NCBI GenBank assembly: GCA_017792345.1
Contig: CP051228.1
Coordinates: forward strand, 3,502,148 to 3,566,147
DNA from: Mesoflavibacter sp.
GTDB taxonomy: Bacteria; Pseudomonadota; Alphaproteobacteria; UBA8366; Aestuariispiraceae
Direction: 5' to 3'
Length of the DNA: 64,000 bases
Part shown: in pieces, positions 45,274 to 53,008 of the stretch
Layout: each line of letters opens with the position of its first letter
Numbering within the stretch: position 1 is the stretch's first letter
Program-made: the position numbers and the translations under genes
Notes under the pieces: model-generated
Databases searched by the model: none
Told to the model about the DNA's origin: nothing
What the model saw: the letters and a program-made list of their open reading frames with translations, nothing else

Positions 45274-45678
45274 ATGGCCGAAATTACCGATGGGAATGTG
45301 ATCCGCCTGGGCGAGATCGACCTGACCGACGGACGTCGTGCGGACCTGATCGACGACATGGCGTTGCCCTTCCTGGACCTCGCCGAAAAGATTGAAGCCG
45401 CCAAGATTAACGGTGCCAGTGAAGAGGCCTGGCGGGCAATTTTTGAGACCAACCTGTTCCTCTGGCGGTTCATCTCGAATTTCCTGCCACGGCATTTCAG
45501 TGACGAGGTGTCCAGCGACACCGCGGACCTGTTGTCCAAGATCAGCGGCTTCATGACCAAGGTCACCGTCGCGATGGGGGAGGAAGGGGCTAAGGACGCG
45601 GCCCTTCTGGACAAGGTCATCAAACTCAACCTGAACATGTGCGACCAGATTCTGGCGATGCGGGGCGAAGCGGACTAG
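45274..45678 (+). CDS. Small helical protein, FlaF-like
   Basis: A 134-residue cytoplasmic, mostly helical protein. Its middle and end recall alphaproteobacterial FlaF, a flagellin-expression regulator. AWRAIFETNLFLWRFISNFLP has an N-x-x-L-W-like core, ELR-type helix positions are occupied by DEVSSDTADLLSKISGFMTKVTVAM, and LLDKVIKLNLNMCDQILAM matches the final INR-x-I-x-x-GL-type helix. The resemblance is a pattern judgement and may be coincidental. The N-terminal 40 residues differ. The ATG at 45274 has GGGGACG upstream. No flagellar genes are nearby. Confidence 0.55.
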   Translation: MAEITDGNVIRLGEIDLTDGRRADLIDDMALPFLDLAEKIEAAKINGASEEAWRAIFETNLFLWRFISNFLPRHFSDEVSSDTADLLSKISGFMTKVTVAMGEEGAKDAALLDKVIKLNLNMCDQILAMRGEAD

Positions 45679-45784
45679 CTGGAACGAAGCGCCCCGCGCG
45701 ACCCGTCCAAGGAAGACTCGATCCGGGCGGTCGGGTCCTCTATGTGTTTCCGGATCGCACTCAATGGACGCAGAGGGACAGTAT

Positions 45785-46414
45785 ATGTTTTACAAGGCAT
45801 CCGACCCGCACGGGATGAAGCACAACCCCTTCAACGCGTTGGTCGTGCCCCGTCCGATCGGCTGGATATCCAGCATGGACAAGGACGGTAATATCAACCT
45901 GGCGCCTTATTCCTTCTTCAACGCCGTGTCGTACCATCCTCCGCAGGTAATGTTCTGCGCGACCAGCCCCCATACCAACGACGTCGGACCGAAGGATTCC
46001 ATCCGCAACATTCTGGAAACCGGCGAATTCGTCCACAACATGGCGACCTGGCCGTTGCGGGAGGCGGTCAATTTGAGCTCCGTCGCCGCGCCGCATGGTG
46101 TCGATGAATTCGACGTCGCGGGGCTGACCAAGGAACCGGCGGAAATGGTTGCGCCGCCCCGGGTGAAGGAAAGCCCCATTCATCTGGAATGCAAACTGGT
46201 CAAGGTCGTCGACCTGCCGGCCAGTCAGGAGGGCGGCTCCAACACGGTCATTTTCGGAGAAGTGGTCGGCATCCATATTTCCGATGCCGTCATCGACAAC
46301 GGGATGGTCGACATGCACAAGGTCGACGCCATCGCGCGGTTGGGATACCGGGATTATGCCCGGGTAAACGACATTTTCGCCATGGACCGCCCCTCCTGGC
46401 CGGTTTCGTCCTGA
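45785..46414 (+). CDS. Flavin reductase-like (FMN-binding split-barrel) protein
   Basis: A 209-residue flavoprotein of the DIM6/NTAB (flavin reductase) family. Family parts are HNPFNALVVPRPIGWISSMDKDGNINLAPYSFFNAVSYHPPQVMF, SIRNILETGEFVHNMATW and a C-terminal VDAIARLGYRDYARVNDIF. It probably binds FMN and reduces flavin or acts as a small oxidoreductase. The ATG at 45785 has GAGGG 8 bases upstream, and the ATG at 45764 does not. The FecR-domain gene follows after 13 bases. Confidence 0.9.
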   Translation: MFYKASDPHGMKHNPFNALVVPRPIGWISSMDKDGNINLAPYSFFNAVSYHPPQVMFCATSPHTNDVGPKDSIRNILETGEFVHNMATWPLREAVNLSSVAAPHGVDEFDVAGLTKEPAEMVAPPRVKESPIHLECKLVKVVDLPASQEGGSNTVIFGEVVGIHISDAVIDNGMVDMHKVDAIARLGYRDYARVNDIFAMDRPSWPVSS

Positions 46415-46427
46415 CCTGACCCTATCG

Positions 46428-47738
46428 ATGCGCCGTTTCGCAAAAATTCTGTCGATGTCCCTGCTGGCCGGACTTTCGGTCAGCAGCGCTCAAGCACAGG
46501 AGGGCGTTCAGGCCGGCGTGTCCGCAGCTGTGCGGGGCGTCGTGCAATTGGCGCGCGGCGAAACGGTCGTCGGCCGGCAGATCGACAGCGGCGACCCGAT
46601 CTATCTGCAAGACGAAATCAGATCCGGTGCGGATTCCGGCATGCAGATCCTGCTGCTGGACGAAACCGTCTTCACGATCGGGCCGAACAGCGAAATGACC
46701 ATCGATGAATTCGTTTATGACCCTGCGACCGGCGCGGGCCAGGTCGCGGCCACGGTCGCCAAGGGCGTTTTCCGCTTCGTTACCGGACAGGTCGCGCAGA
46801 ACGATCCGGACAATATGGCCGTCAAAACCCCGCTGGGGACAATCGGCATTCGCGGCACGATCGGGGGCGGCACGGTCAGCTTGGCGCGCACTGAAATCGT
46901 ATTGCTGGGGCCAGGCTTGAACAACAACACGCCAGAGCGGTCCGGCGCTATTGTCGTGACGAATGCGCAGGGCGCCGTGACCATCGAGCGGACCGGTTAC
47001 GGTACGGTCCTTTTGCCGGAATCGCCACCAACGCCGCCGTCGCCCAGCGGGGCTGCCTTCCTGCAAGGATTGAGGTCCGGAACGCCGGTCGACGCCGGCG
47101 GTCAGAATGGCGGCGCCGACGATACCTCCAATGAAACGAATGACCGGCAAGGCGGGCAGAACGGCCGCGCAGGGACCCTGTCCAATGCATCCTCCGCAAC
47201 CGGACAGAGCGGGCGCGTCGCGTTTCAGAATGCCCTGTCGAACAACCGGATCGCAAACCGCACGGGCTCGGGTGAGATCAAAGCCGACGAAATCGGCAGC
47301 GGTATCGGCGAGATCAATTCCATTGCCGAACTGAACGGCGCCACCGGCCTGTTCCATTTCAGCGACACGGCCAGTTTGAGCGACGGCGGCAGTTATTCCA
47401 TCGCCGTCGATATCAACTTCTCCTCCCGGGCGATCGGCGGCGGCAACAGCGCGGTTTCGGTCAATCCGGCGGGCTTCGGCTCCGGCACGTTTTCGATCCT
47501 GTCCAATGACTTTTCGACCGGCAATGGCGGGATGGCCGTCTTCGATGGTCAGAACAACATCACGTTCGCCTGCGGGGCAGATACCTGCAACGGGGCTGTG
47601 GTGATGAAGTTTCGCAACCTGAATGGCGAAGTGGCCGGCGCGATGGAACACGAAGTCAGGGTGACCAACACCGACCTTAACCAGACCGTCACCGGCAGCG
47701 GCACGGATACCACGCGTGGAACAGGCGCGACGCCCTGA
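46428..47738 (+). CDS. Secreted FecR-domain protein
   Basis: A 436-residue exported protein. The signal peptide ends near SSAQAQE. Residues about 35-150 form a FecR domain: GVVQLARGETVVGRQIDSGDPIYLQDEIRSG, LLLDETVFTIGPNSEMTIDEFVYDP and MAVKTPLGTIGIRGT. A Gly/Asn/Gln-rich linker and a beta-rich C-terminal domain (FHFSDTASLSDGGSYSIAVDI onwards) follow. There is no adjacent FecI-type sigma factor, so this is not an iron-siderophore anti-sigma factor. Stand-alone secreted FecR proteins of this type often neighbour CHASE2 cyclases, and one is encoded about 1.3 kb downstream. Confidence 0.87.
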   Translation: MRRFAKILSMSLLAGLSVSSAQAQEGVQAGVSAAVRGVVQLARGETVVGRQIDSGDPIYLQDEIRSGADSGMQILLLDETVFTIGPNSEMTIDEFVYDPATGAGQVAATVAKGVFRFVTGQVAQNDPDNMAVKTPLGTIGIRGTIGGGTVSLARTEIVLLGPGLNNNTPERSGAIVVTNAQGAVTIERTGYGTVLLPESPPTPPSPSGAAFLQGLRSGTPVDAGGQNGGADDTSNETNDRQGGQNGRAGTLSNASSATGQSGRVAFQNALSNNRIANRTGSGEIKADEIGSGIGEINSIAELNGATGLFHFSDTASLSDGGSYSIAVDINFSSRAIGGGNSAVSVNPAGFGSGTFSILSNDFSTGNGGMAVFDGQNNITFACGADTCNGAVVMKFRNLNGEVAGAMEHEVRVTNTDLNQTVTGSGTDTTRGTGATP

Positions 47739-47776
47739 TCGGATCGCGTCAACAGGGCGATATACTTCGCGTATCT

Positions 47777-48982
47777 CTATCGGTGCCCGAAATGCCGCGA
47801 CCAGATATCGGATCGCTCCGCGTCGCGCGTTTCGTAGTCCCGTAGCGCCTGATTCAGATCGCCGATTTCCGATGTTTCCCTGTCCTGTCCGATTTCGGTC
47901 AGGCGCATGGTGTACCATGCCGTAATCCCGCCCTCCGGTGCGGACGCGAATCTCGGAAATTCCGGCACAAGGGATCGCCCGGCACGCCAGTCGTCAGGCA
48001 GCGCGGGATTGAGAACCATCGCCCGGGCGAGGCCGGCCATGTCGGCGCTCCCGTCCGCCAAGGTCTCCTTAACCTGCTGATAGGATTTGAAGCCGCCGGT
48101 CAGCATCAGGGGCTTGTTGGTTTCCGATCGGGCACGACGGGCAAAATCCAGGAAGTACGGGCCCTTTCCGCCGCCATCCGATACCGATTTCGCGCCGGGA
48201 AAATAGGTGCCGCCGCTGATGTCGAGAAGATCGATGCTCGTCCCGTCCAGCGCAGCGACGACAGCGAGGGAGTCGGCCTCTTCCAGACCGCCCTCAAGCA
48301 TGTCCGACGCATTCAGCTTCACGGCAATCGCAAAGTCCGGCCCGGCGGCTTGGCGGCATGCGTTGACGGTCTCCATCAACAGGCGCATCCGGTTCTCGAT
48401 CGGCCCGCCATACTCATCCGTTCTGCGATTGAACAGCGGCGAGAGAAACTGACTGAGCAGGAAACCGTGTGCCGCATGAATTTGGACGCCGCTGAACCCA
48501 TAGTCCCGGGCTAGACGGGTTGTCCGGGCGAAATCTTCCGGGACGCGGCGAATCTCCGCCAGCGACATCTCCGCGCAACGCAGCCCGGGCAGGTCGAGTG
48601 CGCTCGGCCCTCGCGCAGTACTTGTCGGAGCATGGGCGAGAGCGCCTGCATGACCGAGTTGCGGCCAGATCCGGGTGTCATTGGCGCTTCCTTCGCGGGC
48701 GAGTTCCCGGAAGAGGGTCGGATCGGCATTCTGATTCAGCAGCAGATTGCCCGGCTTCTCTGCATAACCGGGATGGCCCTGCACCTCTCCGATGATGGAC
48801 AGGGCCGTCCCGCCCTTGGCCCAACGCTCATACAACCTGATCTGATCCGAGGTCGGATGCCCGGTACCGTCCCCCAGTGAATCCGACATGGCCGACTTGG
48901 CAATTCGGCATTTCAGGACCAACCCGCAAGGCAGCGTCAGGGGATCGAACAGGTTGGCTGATTGCACCGGCCAGGCCTCCAT
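47777..48982 (-). CDS. Old yellow enzyme family NADH:flavin oxidoreductase
   Basis: An FMN-dependent oxidoreductase of 401 residues with a TIM barrel. Seen are the N-terminal NLFDPLTLPCGLVLKCRIAKSAM and QLGHAGALAHAP. GFSGVQIHAAHGFLLSQFLSPLFNRRTDEYGG contains the conserved His pair and the RTDEYGG signature. LMLTGGFKSYQQVKETLADG near the C-terminus is the phosphate-binding part. It reduces activated alkenes or related substrates; the actual one is unknown. It is downstream of the CHASE2 cyclase (19-base gap, same strand) and converges on the FecR gene. Confidence 0.92.
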   Translation of the reverse strand: MEAWPVQSANLFDPLTLPCGLVLKCRIAKSAMSDSLGDGTGHPTSDQIRLYERWAKGGTALSIIGEVQGHPGYAEKPGNLLLNQNADPTLFRELAREGSANDTRIWPQLGHAGALAHAPTSTARGPSALDLPGLRCAEMSLAEIRRVPEDFARTTRLARDYGFSGVQIHAAHGFLLSQFLSPLFNRRTDEYGGPIENRMRLLMETVNACRQAAGPDFAIAVKLNASDMLEGGLEEADSLAVVAALDGTSIDLLDISGGTYFPGAKSVSDGGGKGPYFLDFARRARSETNKPLMLTGGFKSYQQVKETLADGSADMAGLARAMVLNPALPDDWRAGRSLVPEFPRFASAPEGGITAWYTMRLTEIGQDRETSEIGDLNQALRDYETRDAERSDIWSRHFGHR

Positions 48983-49001
48983 TTGTGATGTGACTGCGGC
49001 G

Positions 49002-51182
49002 CTACTTACTGGTCATCACGATACGGATCCCGTTCTGGCCGTCGCGCAGACGTTGAAGGTGCATTTTCGCCAATCCGTCATCGGGGTCCAGCAGCAGCAC
49101 CTCCTCCATGGCTTCCTCGGCTTTCGGGTCTTCCGCTTTCATGAGTTCGTAGGCGTCCAGGTATTTCTGAACCGCTGGGCCGTTCAGCCTTTCCTGCGTC
49201 ATCGGTTCGAAAACCGGCGTGCCGGTCGTCTGGCCCTTCAGAACGAGGGTGCCGCACGGCCGCCCGACGAAATTCGACACGCCTTCCAAGGTCGCCCCGG
49301 CCAGCGACACATGCACCCCCAGGAACTTGCCCGCACTTTCCAGCCGGGCAGCCGTGTTGATGGCGTCGCCATGGGCGGTATAGTCCATCACCGCCCCGCC
49401 GAAATTCCCCATTGTGACCATCCCGGAGTTGATGCCGATCCGGGTTTCGTTCAGGGGGATTCCCTCCGCCTGTTTCTGTTTCGAATAGGCATCGGACCAG
49501 GCATTCATTTCCATCGCGCAATCATAGGCGCGCTGGCGGTGATCGGGCTGGTCCAGGGGCGGCAGGAAGGCGTTGAAGTGGAAGACCGTCGCGTCGCCGA
49601 CGATCTTGTCCAGATAACCGCCATGCTTCAGTCCGATGCGGACCATGTTGTCGATATAGTCGTTCAACAGCGGCACGGCGACTTCGGGATCGGACTTCTC
49701 GACAAAGCTGGTGAAACCGGCAAGGTCGGTGAAGATGAAGGTACATTCCTTGCGCGTCCCGCCCAGTTTAAGGGCCTCGGGGTGCAGTGCGAGGCTGTCG
49801 ACAAGGTTCGGGCTGACGAAAGTCTTGAACGCGCCGCGAATGAATTTCTGCTCCCGTTCCGTCTGCCAGTAGCGTGCGCTGGAGCAGACCATGAAGACGG
49901 CCAGGGCGGCGACCGACGGCAACAGCGGATCGAACAGCAGGCGCATTTCCAGGAAGGCCCAAATCGCGCCGCCGGCCCCCGCCAGAACCAACACCCCGCC
50001 CAAAATGGCGGACCAAACCGCACCGAACCGCATGACGACGACGATCAACAGGAAGGACACGACGATGGTCAGGATGAACTCCGCGCCCTCGGCCCAATCC
50101 GGGCGCACCAGATAACTTTCGGTCAATATCTGGTCGATCATCTGGGCATGCATGAACACGCCGGGGACTTCTTCGCCGAGCGTGTTGTAGCGAAGATCCT
50201 TCAATCCTGTGGCTGACGTTCCGATTATGACAATTCGGCCAAGAAAGTTGGCAGGGTCAATCTCGCCCGTCACAAGCTTCCACATCGGCACCACTTCGGT
50301 TGAGCCGGCGTGGCTGTAGTAGATCCTAAGGCTCCCGTTTTTTTCCGTTGGAATTACAAAATCACCGACTTTCATTTTAACGATACCGGCAGTGCCCCCG
50401 GCTGAAATCTCCCCACTGCCGCCGATTGTCTTGAACTGATAGGTGGATTGATCCTGCGCGACGCGCAAAGTTTCCAACGCCAACGCGGCTTGGGGGCTGC
50501 CTCGATACTTGCTCATCAATGGAACAATTCGCACGACACCATCCAAATCGGGCGAAAAATTGACCGTGCCGATGCCGTCGGCAGCTTCTTCCAACGGCGC
50601 GATCGAACGCGTCATGCCAAAGGATTCTGGAAAGTAGTTTTGTGCGGCAGGCTCGCTCGTTGTTACTCCAAATCGCAACGGAGGGAATCCCGGGTCCGCA
50701 TCAGCAACTTCATCAGGAAGAAGGGATTGGCCGATGACAACCCGCCCGCGTGCGATTGCTCTGGCAAAGATGCTGTCGTTGTTCGGAAGATCGATTCCTT
50801 GCAGACGCGATTTCGCGTCATCGGGCATTCTTTCGACTACTTTATCTGGTGAGGTCCCATCCGGTTCCGAGAAGAAAACATCGTATGCGATGACCGCCGC
50901 ACCGAGGTCTTGAAGATACTGAGTAATGACGGACAGATAATCGCGAGGCCATGGCCATTGGCCAATCTTGTTCAGACTGTTTTCATCGATATCCAAGACA
51001 AGTACGGGACTAGCGTCGAAGTGTGGTCGTGGGTCAATTTGCTGATAGGCATCAAAAACAAGGTTCTGAAGCCGGGACTTTAGCGGAAACTCCGCCCGGA
51101 ATGCGATAATGCAGGCCGCCAGCACCGCGAAGGAAATCAAGACCGGAACAAGCTTCCTCAGAATGTTGGCGGTGCTGCCCAT
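49002..51182 (-). CDS. CHASE2-domain adenylate cyclase (class III)
   Basis: A 726-residue membrane cyclase. The N-terminal helix (about 10-30) leads to a periplasmic CHASE2 sensor (about 35-360) with VLVLDIDENSLNKIGQWPWPRDYL and GRIVIIGTSATGLKDLRYNTLGEEVPGVFMHAQMIDQIL. Three membrane helices follow (about 370-440), then a class III cyclase domain. Catalytic parts are intact: metal Asp in FTDLAGFTSF (about 487) and in LDKIVGDATVF. The Lys, and the Asp of MDYTAHGDAINTAARLES, favour ATP as substrate. The sensor half is much less GC-rich than the cyclase half. It probably makes cAMP in response to an extracytoplasmic cue. Confidence 0.93.
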   Translation of the reverse strand: MGSTANILRKLVPVLISFAVLAACIIAFRAEFPLKSRLQNLVFDAYQQIDPRPHFDASPVLVLDIDENSLNKIGQWPWPRDYLSVITQYLQDLGAAVIAYDVFFSEPDGTSPDKVVERMPDDAKSRLQGIDLPNNDSIFARAIARGRVVIGQSLLPDEVADADPGFPPLRFGVTTSEPAAQNYFPESFGMTRSIAPLEEAADGIGTVNFSPDLDGVVRIVPLMSKYRGSPQAALALETLRVAQDQSTYQFKTIGGSGEISAGGTAGIVKMKVGDFVIPTEKNGSLRIYYSHAGSTEVVPMWKLVTGEIDPANFLGRIVIIGTSATGLKDLRYNTLGEEVPGVFMHAQMIDQILTESYLVRPDWAEGAEFILTIVVSFLLIVVVMRFGAVWSAILGGVLVLAGAGGAIWAFLEMRLLFDPLLPSVAALAVFMVCSSARYWQTEREQKFIRGAFKTFVSPNLVDSLALHPEALKLGGTRKECTFIFTDLAGFTSFVEKSDPEVAVPLLNDYIDNMVRIGLKHGGYLDKIVGDATVFHFNAFLPPLDQPDHRQRAYDCAMEMNAWSDAYSKQKQAEGIPLNETRIGINSGMVTMGNFGGAVMDYTAHGDAINTAARLESAGKFLGVHVSLAGATLEGVSNFVGRPCGTLVLKGQTTGTPVFEPMTQERLNGPAVQKYLDAYELMKAEDPKAEEAMEEVLLLDPDDGLAKMHLQRLRDGQNGIRIVMTSK

Positions 51183-51203
51183 GCGAAAGAAGGACCGGTG
51201 CGC

Positions 51204-51992
51204 TTACTGCTGCGCGAAGACGCGCTGCAGCAGGTCCGTGGTCCGTTTGGCCGGGTTCTCGCGGATCGCCGCCTCTTCGACCGCGATATAGTGGAACAGG
51301 CCGTCATAGGCCTTCTGGGTCGCGTGTTCGGTCAGGTCGCCTTTGACATTGGGCACGAAAGGCAGGGTCTCATAGCCCTCCATCATACGGTCCAAGGCGT
51401 CGATGGCACCGACTTCCGCCAGGGACTGCTCGACGATGGGGCGGATGCGGCTTCTGATATCGTCGCCGCCGACCCGTTGCAGGTACTGCGTCGCCGCATC
51501 GTCCGGCCCCTGCAGAATGCCTTTCGCGTCGTCCAGGGTCATGGCCTGGATTGCGTTCAGCACCACTTCGCCGCTTTCGTCCATCGCGGATTCGGCGGCG
51601 CGGTTCATTTTCAGTTCAACTTCGTCGCCCAGTCCGCCCAGACCGACCTTGGCCAGCAGTTTCTGGGCCTTTTGCAATTCGGGCGGCAGGGGAATATGCG
51701 CGACGGGATCGGTGTTGAACCCGTCGACCGCGCCCAGATTGTCGACGACAAGCTTGCTGCCGACTTCCAGGGCCTGTTTCAGCCCCTCCGCAATCTCGCC
51801 GCCGCCCAGGGCCGATCCCGCATCCGACCCGGACTGGCCCAGATTCTTGTTCAGCAAAGATTTGGCACTGTCCAGCAGGGACGTCGCACCGGCCGTGCAG
51901 GGGGCCAATGGCAAGATCAGCGCCAGGAGGATTGCGGAAACTCTCACACCGGAATGGCGATGTCGCGCCGCGTGTCGGTTCATGCCGCTCAT
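51204..51992 (-). CDS. Secreted DUF4197 protein
   Basis: A 262-residue exported protein of DUF4197, whose function is unknown. The signal peptide is residues 1-36, ending near GATS. The mature part matches the domain: SGEVVLNAIQAMTLDDAKGILQGPDDAATQYL, RIRPIVEQSLAEVGAIDALDRMMEGY and ATQKAYDGLFHYIAVEEAAIRENPAKRTTDLLQRVF. It is mainly helical. It precedes the CHASE2 cyclase by 21 bases on the same strand, so they may be co-transcribed. An ATG three codons later is an alternative start. Confidence 0.87.
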   Translation of the reverse strand: MSGMNRHAARHRHSGVRVSAILLALILPLAPCTAGATSLLDSAKSLLNKNLGQSGSDAGSALGGGEIAEGLKQALEVGSKLVVDNLGAVDGFNTDPVAHIPLPPELQKAQKLLAKVGLGGLGDEVELKMNRAAESAMDESGEVVLNAIQAMTLDDAKGILQGPDDAATQYLQRVGGDDIRSRIRPIVEQSLAEVGAIDALDRMMEGYETLPFVPNVKGDLTEHATQKAYDGLFHYIAVEEAAIRENPAKRTTDLLQRVFAQQ

Positions 51993-52238
51993 GGTCCAGA
52001 TTCTTCCTTTCCCGATGGCGTCGCCTCGGCGCGCCCATGTTTTCCACCCGGTTCCATGTTAATCCATCCAAGGGCGAAAATGAAATGCCGGGGATCGGGA
52101 ATATCGATGGAATTGCTTTAAGTTTTCCCGGTGGATGACCCGCCTGCCGCTTATCGTTAGACTGTCCGCATCATGGCGCGTTCTCGTGATGCGACGCTGC
52201 CGGCAGTCGATGTTCAACAGTCTGGGGAGACCGAAAAG

Positions 52239-52955
52239 GTGTCCATTTCGATCCGAAACATGATCGCCGCCTTGGCGCTGGGAATGGCCTTGGGCGGGGT
52301 GCCTGGTGCCGCGACCGCCCAGACCGGCACGGAGGGCGAACCGACCCTGTCGGGGGATGCGGTGGAGGCGTTGGAAACGCTAAGGACGCAATTGGACAGT
52401 CTCGGTGCCTCGCTCGATGCGCTGCAGGCCGATTTGAAGGCCAAGTCGGACGAGGCAGCGGCCCTGTCCACGCGCCTGACGGATCAGGCCGCGGCCCTGT
52501 CCGGTCTGGAAAGTGCCCTGTCCGCCGCCCAGACGGAAGCGGATGCGGCGACGGATGCCGGCGAAGCTGCCCTGCGCCAAAAAGACGGCCTGATTTTGGA
52601 ACTCAAGGAGCGGGTAAGCGACTCCGGCAGTTCCATCGAAGCGCTGCAGGGCGACCTGGCGGCAGCGCGGGCGGAGATCGACCGATTGAACCTTGCGCTG
52701 CGTGAGCGGGATGACCAGACAGCGGCGCTAGACAGTCTTCGAGCCGAGACCGATGGTCTGAAGGAGTCTCTCGACGGCGCCCGGACGGCCCTGGAAGCGC
52801 GCGAAGCGACGACGGCGCAAACCGAAAACGCGCTGGCGCGGGTTGAGGCGGAACGCGACGCGCTGCAGCTTCAGCGATTCTGGCTGTCCATTCTGGTTGC
52901 GGTTGCTCTCGTTGCCGCGGGTTTTCTTGGCTTTCGCCGACGAAGCGCGGCATAG
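52239..52955 (+). CDS. Exported coiled-coil protein with C-terminal membrane anchor
   Basis: A 238-residue protein with a signal peptide (IAALALGMALGGVPGAATAQ), a long coiled coil of about 160 residues rich in Ala, Glu, Asp and Leu, and one C-terminal membrane helix (FWLSILVAVALVAAGFLGF) with an Arg-rich tail. It would thus be a periplasmic coiled coil tethered to the inner membrane. The start is taken as GTG at 52239, with GGGGAGA upstream; a frame extends to an ATG at 52173. No family is recognised. The sensor kinase gene starts 53 bases downstream on the same strand, so a functional link is possible. Confidence 0.6.
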   Translation: MSISIRNMIAALALGMALGGVPGAATAQTGTEGEPTLSGDAVEALETLRTQLDSLGASLDALQADLKAKSDEAAALSTRLTDQAAALSGLESALSAAQTEADAATDAGEAALRQKDGLILELKERVSDSGSSIEALQGDLAAARAEIDRLNLALRERDDQTAALDSLRAETDGLKESLDGARTALEAREATTAQTENALARVEAERDALQLQRFWLSILVAVALVAAGFLGFRRRSAA

Positions 52956-53008
52956 ATAGTGTCTCCCTTCTCGGGGGAGGAGGATCGTCAATTGAGTCGG
53001 AATCCGTC

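Noticed and set aside
46428-47738. FecR-domain protein as an anti-sigma factor of an iron-siderophore system
   Set aside because: It has a cleaved signal peptide and no FecI or TonB-receptor gene next to it; the domain is used differently here.
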